Shown: positions 1-5,556 of the stretch, piece after piece
Numbering within the stretch: position 1 is the stretch's first letter
How the letters are laid out: each line of letters starts with the position of its first letter
NCBI GenBank assembly: GCA_025965735.1
Contig: JAOPWK010000217.1
Location: forward strand, 1-8,779
DNA length: 8,779 nucleotides
DNA from: Frankiales bacterium
GTDB taxonomy: Bacteria > Actinomycetota > Actinomycetes > Mycobacteriales > SCTD01
Direction: 5' to 3'
The notes under the pieces: model-generated
Seen by the model: the letters and a program-made list of their open reading frames with translations, nothing else
The model's database searches: none
What the model was told of the DNA's origin: nothing
Program-made: the position numbers and the translations under genes

Positions 1-2
1 CG

Positions 3-248
3 GCTCCGCGGCCGCGGTCGGCGGACCGGCCGGTGCACGACCGGGCCGTCCTGCGGCGCGTCAGCGCGCCCGCCCTGGTCATCGGGCAGGCCGACGATCC
101 TCTGCACGCCCTGACGCTGGCGGCCGAGCTGGCGGCCGCGCTGGGCGACGCGGAGCTGCTCGCCCTGCCCGCCGGCGGGGTCTTCTGGACCGCCGCCGCA
201 CGCACCGCCGATGCCCTCGCCCTGCACCTGTCCGGAGGGACCGCATGA
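3..248 (+). CDS. alpha/beta-hydrolase family protein, C-terminal part (5' end outside window)
   Basis: The reading frame is open from the first bases of the window, so the true start lies upstream; the GTG at 33 is internal. The visible 81 or so residues look like the last third of an alpha/beta-hydrolase: a beta-strand 'VSAPALVIGQADDPLH', in which the Asp-rich turn is where the catalytic acid normally sits, then a helix rich in Ala/Leu and a strand 'AELLALPAGG'. The family's final catalytic His usually follows that strand; here the sequence reads 'GGVFWTAAAR' with no clear His, so either the His is displaced or this member is atypical. The stop overlaps the start of the desaturase gene by 4 bp (ATGA at 245-248), so the two are probably co-transcribed and translationally coupled. 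The substrate cannot be inferred; an acyl thioesterase or lipase-like role would fit the neighbours. Family call fairly secure, function unknown. Confidence 0.65.
   Translation, partial: APRPRSADRPVHDRAVLRRVSAPALVIGQADDPLHALTLAAELAAALGDAELLALPAGGVFWTAAARTADALALHLSGGTA
234..239 (+). promoter_or_regulatory. Shine-Dalgarno for the desaturase gene
   Basis: GGAGGG lies 5 nt upstream of the ATG at 245, inside the end of the hydrolase gene. This strong site supports the ATG at 245 as the start and independent ribosome loading in addition to coupling. Confidence 0.7.
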
Positions 249-1135
249 CACCACAGCTCCATGAGCACCTCACCCAGCGGCTCGAGGCGGCGGTGCACCG
301 GCACCTGGCGGCTGCGCAGGACTGGCTGCCGCACGAGTACGTGCCGTGGGCGCAGGGCCGCGACTACGCGGAGCTGCCCTGGGACGAGGCGCAGAGCCGG
401 CTGCCGAAGCCGGTGCGCGCGGCCGTGGCCCTCAACCTGCTGACCGAGGACAACCTGCCCGGCTACCACGGGGAACTGGCGCGCATCTACGGGGCGTCCG
501 AGCCCTGGCGGGCCTGGCTGGACCGCTGGACCGCCGAGGAGGGGCGGCACGCGATCGTGCTGCGGGATTACCTGCTGGTGACCCGCGCCGTCGACCCGGT
601 CGCGCTGGAGGCGGACCGGATGGCCACCGTCAGCGGCGGCTTCCGCGCACCTGACAAGGACATGCTCCGGACGATCGCCTACGTCAGCCTGCAGGAGCTC
701 GCCACGCGGGTCTCGCACCGGAGCACGGGGCGGTTGTCCGAGGATCCCGGCCTGGACCGCCTGCTGACGCGGGTGGCGATGGACGAGAACCTGCACATGG
801 TCCTGTACCGCGACCTGACCCAGGCCGCGCTGGAGGTTGACCCGGCCGCGATGCTGCGCGCCCTCGTCGACGAGGTCGCCGGCTTCACCATGCCCGGCAC
901 CGGGATCCCGCAGTTCGCCCGGCGCGCCGCCGCGGTCGCCCGGGCCGGCATCTACGACCTGCGTGTCCACCGCGACGACGTCGTGCTCCCGCTCCTGCGC
1001 TACTGGCGGGTGTTCGAGCTCACCGACCTGTCCCCGGAGGCCGAGGCCGCCCGTGACGAGCTGTCGGCGGTGCTCGCTGAGCTCGACCGGAGGGTTGCGC
1101 GGCTGCTCAGCCGCCGCGAGCTGGTGGTGGCATGA
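245..1135 (+). CDS. desA1: acyl-[acyl-carrier-protein] desaturase, DesA1-like
   Basis: Soluble ferritin-fold di-iron desaturase (family FA_desaturase_2) that would put a double bond into a saturated acyl chain on ACP, using O2 and reduced ferredoxin. All six expected metal ligands are visible: Glu68 in 'LLTEDNLPGYH', Glu99 and His102 in 'TAEEGRH', Glu151 in 'LQELATRVSHR', and Glu181 and His184 in 'DENLHMVLYRDL'. The motifs match mycobacterial DesA1 (Rv0824c) more closely than DesA2, judged from memory of those sequences. At 296 residues it is about 40 shorter than DesA1, mostly at the C-terminal tail; the catalytic core looks complete. The ATG at 245 follows a strong ribosome site and overlaps the upstream stop. 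The last codons overlap the enoyl reductase start (ATGA at 1132-1135), so hydrolase, desaturase and reductase form one transcription unit. Double-bond position and chain length cannot be read from sequence. Confidence 0.9.
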   Translation: MTPQLHEHLTQRLEAAVHRHLAAAQDWLPHEYVPWAQGRDYAELPWDEAQSRLPKPVRAAVALNLLTEDNLPGYHGELARIYGASEPWRAWLDRWTAEEGRHAIVLRDYLLVTRAVDPVALEADRMATVSGGFRAPDKDMLRTIAYVSLQELATRVSHRSTGRLSEDPGLDRLLTRVAMDENLHMVLYRDLTQAALEVDPAAMLRALVDEVAGFTMPGTGIPQFARRAAAVARAGIYDLRVHRDDVVLPLLRYWRVFELTDLSPEAEAARDELSAVLAELDRRVARLLSRRELVVA

Positions 1136-1902
1136 CCGGGCTGCTGGAGGGCAAGCGGCTGCTGGTCACTGGCGTGCTCACCGAGCAGTCGATCGCCTTC
1201 TCGGTGGCCCGGCTCGCGGCCGAGCAGGGCGCGACCGTCGTCCTCACCGGCTTCGGCCGCGGTCTGTCGCTCACGAGGCGGATCGCCCGGCGCCTGCCGG
1301 GGGAGCCCCCGGTCATCGAGCTGGACGTCACGGCGCCGGAGGACCTGCGGCTCCTGCCCGAACGCGTCGCCCAGCACGTCGACGGCCTGGACGGCGTGCT
1401 GCACGCCATCGGCTTCGCGCCCGCCGCCGCCCTCGGCAACGGGGTGCTGCAGTCCGACTGGGCTGACGTGGGGACCGCCCTGCATGTGTCGACGTGGTCC
1501 TATCCGGCCCTGGCTGGTGCCTGCCTGCCGATGCTGAGCCGAGGCGGCTCCTACGTCGGCCTCGACTTCGACGCCCGCGTGGCGTGGCCCGCCTACGACT
1601 GGATGGGCGTGGCGAAGGCCGGGCTCGAGTCGGCCAACCGCTACCTGGCACGGGACCTGGGCGTACACGGCATCCGGGCCAACCTCGTGGCTGCCGGACC
1701 GCTGAAGACGATGGCCGCCAAGAGCATTCCGGGCTTCGCGCAGTTCGAGCAGGCGTGGACCCAGCGCGCCCCCCTCGGGTGGGACGTGCGGGACCCGGAG
1801 CCGGTCGCGCGGACCTGCGTCGCGCTGCTGTCCGACTGGTTCCCGGCGACCACGGGCACCGTCGTCTACTGCGACGGCGGCTTCAGCGCCGTAGGGGTCT
1901 GA
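1132..1902 (+). CDS. inhA: enoyl-ACP reductase (NADH), InhA/FabI-like
   Basis: Short-chain dehydrogenase fold enzyme catalysing the last step of fatty-acid elongation: NADH-dependent reduction of trans-2-enoyl-ACP. The N-terminus 'MTGLLEGKRLLVTG' and the block 'SIAFSVARLAAEQGA' follow mycobacterial InhA closely, including the atypical glycine-rich NAD loop of the FabI class. The catalytic Tyr155 and Lys162 lie in 'AYDWMGVAK' (InhA Tyr158/Lys165); 'NLVAAGPLKT' and 'LSDWFPATTG' are further family signatures. Two differences stand out: the residue matching InhA Ser94 is alanine ('HAIGF', Ala92), and the substrate-binding loop between 'AAGPLKT' and 'QRAPLGW' is about 10 residues shorter than in InhA, as in ordinary bacterial FabI. 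Length 256 is normal for FabI (InhA 269). The start overlaps the desaturase stop, so coupling is expected. It could be the cell's housekeeping enzyme or a second, dedicated copy; the window cannot decide. Confidence 0.9.
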   Translation: MTGLLEGKRLLVTGVLTEQSIAFSVARLAAEQGATVVLTGFGRGLSLTRRIARRLPGEPPVIELDVTAPEDLRLLPERVAQHVDGLDGVLHAIGFAPAAALGNGVLQSDWADVGTALHVSTWSYPALAGACLPMLSRGGSYVGLDFDARVAWPAYDWMGVAKAGLESANRYLARDLGVHGIRANLVAAGPLKTMAAKSIPGFAQFEQAWTQRAPLGWDVRDPEPVARTCVALLSDWFPATTGTVVYCDGGFSAVGV

Positions 1903-2038
1903 CGGCAGCACACCGCTCTGCACCTCCAGCAGCCTGCGACCGCGGGCGGTCAGCACGCGCGCCCACCGCGGACCTCCTGCGAAAGATGCGCCCATCGGGC
2001 ATCGTGTGCCTCCAGTCGCTGGTGGAGGTCTGGGCAAC
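1903..2038. other. gap after the desaturase-reductase operon
   Basis: No gene is supported here. A GACC/GGTC palindrome at 1938-1951 (gaccgcgggcggtc) and a GATGC/GCATC inverted repeat at 1985-2003 could fold, but neither has a T-run, so a terminator for the upstream operon is possible but not shown. The 3' part carries the ribosome site of the truncated gene at 2039. Confidence 0.4.
2009..2028 (+). promoter_or_regulatory. hairpin overlapping the ribosome site of the truncated gene
   Basis: CCTCCA (2009-2014) is the exact complement of TGGAGG (2023-2028), with an 8-nt loop. The right arm contains the GGAGG Shine-Dalgarno for the ATG at 2039, so the RNA hairpin could mask it. An alternative inner stem (CCAG 2012-2015 with CTGG 2019-2022) would leave it free. 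Structure is read by eye only. Confidence 0.35.
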
Positions 2039-2335
2039 ATGGCTGAAGAGGCGTGGCACGAGGCACGGCTGATCCCGACGTCTGGGATCAACGGGCCCGA
2101 GGAGCAGGAGCGGCGCGCCACCTCCGCGCTGCTGGCCGTCATGAGCTCGGTCCGGGAGTTCGGCCGCGTCATGACGCAGCCGCTGGGCGCGCCGGCCGGC
2201 CACCTCCAGACCTACATCGAGGTGCCATTCCTCCTGGGCGAGTCGCGGGTCTATCCCGACGGCCTTATTCGCTCCAGTCGCGGCAGCAAGACCTGCACCG
2301 TTCGGCTAGAGACCGTTCTGCGCCGGGGCGGGTGA
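2039..2335 (+). pseudogene. truncated N-terminal remnant of a conserved actinobacterial protein of unknown function
   Basis: The 98-residue reading frame begins at an ATG with GGAGG (2024-2028) upstream. Residues 6-83 ('WHEARLIPTSGINGPEEQE', then 'SALLAVMSSVREFGR', 'IEVPFLLGESRVYPDGLIR') resemble the N-terminus of a large conserved actinobacterial protein family that I recall from memory as several hundred residues long, in which the next block is 'TRGSRTWTALVEVKTG'. Here similarity fades after 'SSRGSKTCT': the following 'VRLETVLRRGG' is unlike the family and a stop comes at once. None of the three downstream plus-strand frames shows the missing part, so this looks like 3' truncation by deletion or rearrangement rather than a simple frameshift. 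The remembered parent may carry a nuclease-like fold, which I cannot confirm. A short functional protein is possible but less likely. Confidence 0.6.
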
Positions 2336-2403
2336 CCCGCGTCTCGACGGGTAGTCGGGGCTGCATCGGCTCGGCAGCAGACGGTCGGGTTGCTCATCGG
2401 CTG

Positions 2404-2431
2404 GCACCGGTGTGCGGAAGCGCACCGGTGC
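2404..2431. repeat. perfect 9-bp inverted repeat, candidate operator of the esterase gene
   Basis: GCACCGGTG (2404-2412) and its exact complement CACCGGTGC (2423-2431) are separated by 10 nt. Each arm contains the self-complementary core CACCGGTG, so the same 8-mer also occurs as a direct repeat spaced 18 bp apart. It ends 21 nt before the ATG at 2453 and 12 nt before its ribosome site. Position and symmetry suit a dimeric repressor site or a 5'-UTR hairpin; no regulator is encoded in the window. Confidence 0.45.
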
Positions 2432-2452
2432 TGCTCTGACTGTGGAGACACC

Positions 2453-4087
2453 ATGACCCTGCCCTACCAGACCCTGCCCGCCGACATCGACCACATGATC
2501 GAGAACGACTTCGCTGTCGTGGAGCGTCAGTTCGAGCACCTGGAAGCCGGCCGCGGAGACCGCCGGCTGCTCGTGGACCAGATCGGTTTCGAGCTGGCCC
2601 TGCACGCCTTCGCTGTCGAGCAGGTGCTGTACCCGGCCTTTGAGGAAACCGGCCAGACCCGCGATCTGGAACAGGCCCGGGAGCGCAACAACCGCGCCAA
2701 GGAACTGCTTTCCGCCCTGCTCAAGGCCGAGCCCGGCTCCCCGGAGTTCGAGAGCGCCCTCACCCAGCTGATGGCCGGCGTCCGGGAGCAGCACGCCGGC
2801 TCCGACGCCGAGTCGCTGCCGACCCTGCGGGAGAAGCTCGGCGCGCAACGCCTGGCGCAGCTGGGCAAGGAGTTCCTCGCCGCCAAGCGCAAGGCGCCCA
2901 CGGCGCCGCACCCGCACGCGCCGGACAAGGGCCTGGCGGAGAGAGTCGCCGGAGCGCTGGCCAAGCCGCTGGACGAGATGAAGTCCAGGGCGATGGGCAT
3001 CAAGCCCGGCCTCGGCACCGACGCCTCCGGGCTGCTGCACCCGCAGGCCCAGGCGATCCTGGACGCGCACAGCAGCCTGGAGCCCCTCCCGTTCGAGATC
3101 TGCACCGCCGAGCAGGCCCGTCAGCAGCCCGGCCCCAGGCAGGCCGTGCAGAAGGTCATGGCCGAGCTCGGCCTCGAGGGCCCTGAGCCGGTCGGCAGCG
3201 TCGAGGACCTGCAGATCCCCGACGGCGCCGGCGGCACGCAGACCTTGCGCGTCTACAAGCCTGAGGGCGTCACCGCGAACGCACCGGTGATCTTCTGGAT
3301 CCACGGGGGCGGTTGGGTGCTGTTCACCATCGACGACCACTACGACGACAGCTGCCGCGGCCTGGTCAACAAGACCGGCGCCATCGTCGTCACGGCCGAC
3401 TACCGCCGCGCCCCCGAGGCCGTGTTCCCGGCCTCGCACGACGATGTCCTCGCGGCCTACCGCTGGACCGTCGCGAACGCCGCCTCCTTCGGTGGCGACC
3501 CGGCGCGTATCGGCATCGGCGGCGAGTCCGTCGGCGGCAACATGAGCGCCGCCACCGTGCTGCAGCTGGCGCAGGCTGGCGAGAGCCAGCCGGTCGCGCA
3601 GGTGCTGGTCTACCCGGTGACGACCGCCGAGCAGTTCGGTGAGTCCATGAGCGATGCTGCCGACGCGCGGCCCCTGAACCGGCCGCTGCTGTCCTGGATG
3701 GCGATGCACGCCTTCGAGGACCGGCCCGAGGCGGCAACCGACCCGCGCATCAACCTGCTCGGCTGGACCGACGCCCAGCTCTCGCTCATGCCGCCGACGC
3801 TAGTCATCACCGACGAGCGTGACGTCCTGCGCAGCCAGGGTCAGGAGTTCGCCAGGAAGCTCCACGCTGCCGGCGTCGACACCCGCGAGTCCTACTTCCC
3901 CGGTGCCATGCATGAGTTCTTCGGCGCCGCAGCCGTGTTCGAGCTCGCCGAGCAGGCGCAGCAGGACGCCGCGCAGCAGTTCCTGGCCGCCTTCGGCAGC
4001 ACGGGCGCCGCCGGCGCTGACGCCTACCCGAGCGGGCAGAGCAGCACGTTCGTCATCGCGCCGTCCAGCCCCGCCGGGAACGCCTAG
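2453..4087 (+). CDS. hemerythrin-like domain fused to HSL-family alpha/beta-hydrolase (esterase)
   Basis: The 544-residue protein has two parts. Residues about 8-130 resemble a hemerythrin HHE helical bundle ('ELALHAFAVEQVLYP'), but several expected metal ligands are absent: Phe20 stands where 'DH' is usual in helix 1, Val55 where the HxxxE glutamate is expected, and the last helix reads 'REQHAGSDAE'. After a charged linker, residues about 195-515 form a hormone-sensitive-lipase-type hydrolase: oxyanion motif HGGG at 284-287, nucleophile Ser359 in 'GGESVGG', probable acid Asp457 ('ERDVLRSQG') and His487 ('GAMHEFF'). It should hydrolyse short-chain esters; the true substrate is unknown. The last 25 residues are Ala/Ser/Gly-rich. 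No signal peptide, so cytosolic. The ATG at 2453 is preferred over the in-frame ATG at 2390 because GGAG (2444-2447) precedes it and conserved sequence begins there. Monocistronic by spacing, with a hairpin downstream. Confidence 0.82.
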   Translation: MTLPYQTLPADIDHMIENDFAVVERQFEHLEAGRGDRRLLVDQIGFELALHAFAVEQVLYPAFEETGQTRDLEQARERNNRAKELLSALLKAEPGSPEFESALTQLMAGVREQHAGSDAESLPTLREKLGAQRLAQLGKEFLAAKRKAPTAPHPHAPDKGLAERVAGALAKPLDEMKSRAMGIKPGLGTDASGLLHPQAQAILDAHSSLEPLPFEICTAEQARQQPGPRQAVQKVMAELGLEGPEPVGSVEDLQIPDGAGGTQTLRVYKPEGVTANAPVIFWIHGGGWVLFTIDDHYDDSCRGLVNKTGAIVVTADYRRAPEAVFPASHDDVLAAYRWTVANAASFGGDPARIGIGGESVGGNMSAATVLQLAQAGESQPVAQVLVYPVTTAEQFGESMSDAADARPLNRPLLSWMAMHAFEDRPEAATDPRINLLGWTDAQLSLMPPTLVITDERDVLRSQGQEFARKLHAAGVDTRESYFPGAMHEFFGAAAVFELAEQAQQDAAQQFLAAFGSTGAAGADAYPSGQSSTFVIAPSSPAGNA

Positions 4088-4104
4088 CAGCACGCGGCAC
4101 GTCA

Positions 4105-4137
4105 GCGGGGGGCGGCTCCCGGAAGGGGCCGCCCCGC
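4105..4137 (+). terminator. candidate hairpin terminator after the esterase gene
   Basis: GGGGCGGCTCC (4109-4119) pairs with GGGGCCGCCCC (4125-4135), giving an 11-bp stem with one G-T pair and a 5-nt loop, starting 22 nt after the stop codon. There is no T-run after it, as is common for GC-rich actinobacterial hairpin terminators. Confidence 0.55.
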
Positions 4138-4169
4138 TCCGCTTCCTGTACCTCATGGCAAGGAGCACC

Positions 4170-4788
4170 ATGAAGGCCATCGTCTACAAGGGCCCTCGTT
4201 CGTTCGCCGTGGAGGACGTCCCGGACGCTCGCGCAGGCGACCCGTCGAGCAGATCCTCGACGCCACCGACGGTATCGGCGTGGACCGTGGCGTCGAGGCC
4301 GTGGGCTGGCAGGCCCGCGACGCGTCCGGGCAGGAGCACCCGGAGCCGGTCTGGACAACCGCGTCAAGGTCGTCCGCACCGCCGAGAGCATCGGCGTGGT
4401 CGGCGCCTACGTCCCGGAGGTTCTCGGCCTGGACGACCCTTCATCGGCCGGCACGATCGGCTGGGACTGCGGGACCTTCTTCACCAAGGGTCAGCGGAGG
4501 GGCACGGGGCAGGCGCCGGTCAAGCGCTACAACCGCCAGCTCCGGGACATGATCCTCGCCGGCCGCGCGAACCCGGGCCTGATCGTCAGCCACGAGCTGG
4601 GTCTGGACCAGGCCGTCGACGCCTTCGAGCACTTCGACAACCGGGAGCATGGCTGGACGAAGGTCCCGCTCAAGCCGGGGCCCCTGACCGCGCCGCGCTG
4701 GTCGAGCTGGCCAGAGTCAGCGACCTCGACCCCCGCCGGCCTCACGGGAGGATGCGCGGCACGGCCCCGTTCGTGCACGCCGGCGTGA
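4170..4788 (+). pseudogene. broken zinc-dependent alcohol/formaldehyde dehydrogenase (glutathione-independent FdhA-like)
   Basis: Pieces of one medium-chain dehydrogenase are spread over three frames. Frame A from the ATG at 4170 (AAGGAG at 4160-4165) gives 'MKAIVYKGPRSFAVEDVPDAR', a typical N-terminus. It jumps near 4230 straight to 'GDPVEQILDATDGIGVD', so some 200 codons holding the zinc-binding and NAD-binding parts are missing. A one-base loss in the C-run at 4241-4243 moves the frame ('VEQILDATDG', 'GVEAVGWQARD'), and a second one-base loss near 4350 moves it again to 'LDNRVKVVRTAESIGVVGAYVPE', 'GTFFTKGQRRGTGQ', 'VKRYNRQLRDMILAGR' and 'HFDNREHGWTKVPLKPG', the usual C-terminus, ending near 4680. 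The remaining codons to 4788 are read-through. The intact family has about 390 residues; without its catalytic half this cannot be active. The preserved residues suggest fairly recent decay. Confidence 0.85.
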
Positions 4789-4833
4789 CCGTGGCGGGCG
4801 CTGAGAAGAGGTAGCCCTGACCGGCGGGGGTCG
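4727..4833. repeat. 13-bp perfect inverted repeat with CCT flanks (possible mini-element)
   Basis: CGACCCCCGCCGG at 4727-4739 is the exact reverse complement of CCGGCGGGGGTCG at 4821-4833. The arms enclose 81 nt that encode the last residues and stop of the minus-strand J-like protein. Immediately outside the arms the same 3 bp, CCT, occur on both sides (4724-4726 and 4834-4836), as a short target duplication would. The loop is too long for an ordinary terminator. It may be chance in GC-rich DNA or a small insertion that reshaped the C-terminus of the gene. Confidence 0.4.
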
Positions 4834-5269
4834 CCTCGCAGAGGACCTGCCGCTCAGGCGCCGGCGCCATGGGGTCGGCTTGTGCCGCCCCCGGCTGGCG
4901 TTGCAGGTACACAGCGAGGGCCAGCCCCGCCACGATGCCCAGGCAGAAGACGGCCGTTGCCGGTACACGCCAGCTCCGGTGCCTGGCCTGCCGCCTCGGC
5001 AGAGGCTGCTGCCGAACAATCCGCCAGGGGGTTGGTGGTGATGCGGCACCGGGGCTGCGTTCACGCACCGGAGCCAGCCCATGCCGGTCGAACAACGCCC
5101 GGCGCCCGGGGTCGGACAGGATGTCGTAGGCACGGGACAGAGCCACGGCGTGAGCCGTAGCCCCAGCCCGGTGCGCCCGCTGCACCTCCAGGTCGTAGGC
5201 GCGACGGATCCGCTCGGCGCCCGCGTCGCGGGGGACGTCGAGCAGCACGTAGGGGTCGTCCTCTCGCAT
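4742..5269 (-). CDS. membrane-anchored J-domain-like protein lacking the HPD motif
   Basis: The 175-residue protein starts 'MREDDPYVLLDVPRDAG'. Residues 5-64 match the J-domain pattern (DPYxLLxVxxDAxxxxIRRAYD, then 'LSRAYDILSDPGRRALFDRHG'), but the loop that should carry His-Pro-Asp reads His33-Arg34-Ala35, so stimulation of Hsp70 ATPase is not expected. A Pro/Arg-rich linker leads to one membrane helix at about 102-122 ('VFCLGIVAGLALAVYL'), preceded by basic residues, so the J part should be cytosolic and the last 50 residues outside. That tail has two cysteines (144 and 165) that could pair. The ATG at 5267-5269 is preferred to the in-frame ATG 45 codons upstream because conserved sequence starts there; a GGAGG lies 13 nt upstream, a rather long spacing. 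It is divergent from bioF and convergent with the pseudogene at 4170, overlapping its tail. Role unknown. Confidence 0.65.
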   Translation of the reverse strand: MREDDPYVLLDVPRDAGAERIRRAYDLEVQRAHRAGATAHAVALSRAYDILSDPGRRALFDRHGLAPVRERSPGAASPPTPWRIVRQQPLPRRQARHRSWRVPATAVFCLGIVAGLALAVYLQRQPGAAQADPMAPAPERQVLCEATPAGQGYLFSAPATVTPACTNGAVPRILP

Positions 5270-5395
5270 GTCGCCGAGGGTGCCTCCGGCGCGGGCGGTT
5301 GTCCCGGAAACGGCCGAAGACGTCGGCAGCCCCCTCGACGGGATGACGCTGCGCCTCCGTGCGTCACGATCCTCCCGGCTCCTTGGCCGATGCCT

Positions 5396-5427
5396 GTCCC
5401 GCACGCGAGCGCTGGTCGCGCTGGGAC
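5396..5427 (+). repeat. nested inverted repeats upstream of bioF with an alternative pairing
   Basis: GTCCC (5396-5400) and AGCGC (5408-5412) pair with the continuous right arm GCGCTGGGAC (5418-5427), leaving a 7-nt bulge on the left and a 5-nt loop. A competing stem, CGCGA (5404-5408) with TCGCG (5416-5420), uses some of the same bases, so both cannot form at once. It could be a folded leader or chance in GC-rich DNA. Confidence 0.25.
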
Positions 5428-5461
5428 CCGCCTGCGGTCGTGCCGCCCATCCGGCCGTTCA

Positions 5462-5485
5462 GGCGAACGCCAGCAAGAGTTCGTC
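5462..5485. promoter_or_regulatory. candidate operator upstream of the biotin operon
   Basis: GGCGAAC (5462-5468) and GTTCGTC (5479-5485) form an inverted repeat (6 of 7 positions) around a 10-nt spacer, about 125 nt before the bioF start. The 24-bp length and dyad suit a dimeric repressor, and the half-site contains GAAC, as in the TGAAC half of the corynebacterial BioQ box, but the spacing differs. Assignment is inference. Confidence 0.3.
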
Positions 5486-5556
5486 TGGGCACCTCGAGCG
5501 GCGGCGGCCATGCCACGTCGGCTACGGCCGCGAGAAAAAGGGGGGAGCGTCACACC

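Noticed and set aside
1000..2172. 390-codon open frame on the minus strand opposite the reductase and desaturase genes
   Set aside because: It lies antisense to two well-supported genes, is rich in Arg/Gly/His as expected of a GC-rich shadow frame, and shows no family motif. A short stretch near 1900-2000 ('VLTARGRRLLEV') faintly recalls a helix-turn-helix C-terminus but is too little to call.
2336..2452. sigma-B-like -10 element (GGGTAG near 2350)
   Set aside because: No matching GTTT-type -35 at suitable spacing was found upstream, so a promoter claim is not supported.
2306..3709. 467-codon open frame on the minus strand
   Set aside because: It is the antisense shadow of the hemerythrin-esterase gene, with low-complexity Gly/Val/Arg/Leu composition and no domain pattern.
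4170..4788. Programmed frameshifting in the dehydrogenase
   Set aside because: Even with both shifts corrected, the catalytic and NAD-binding parts are missing, so recoding could not give a working enzyme.
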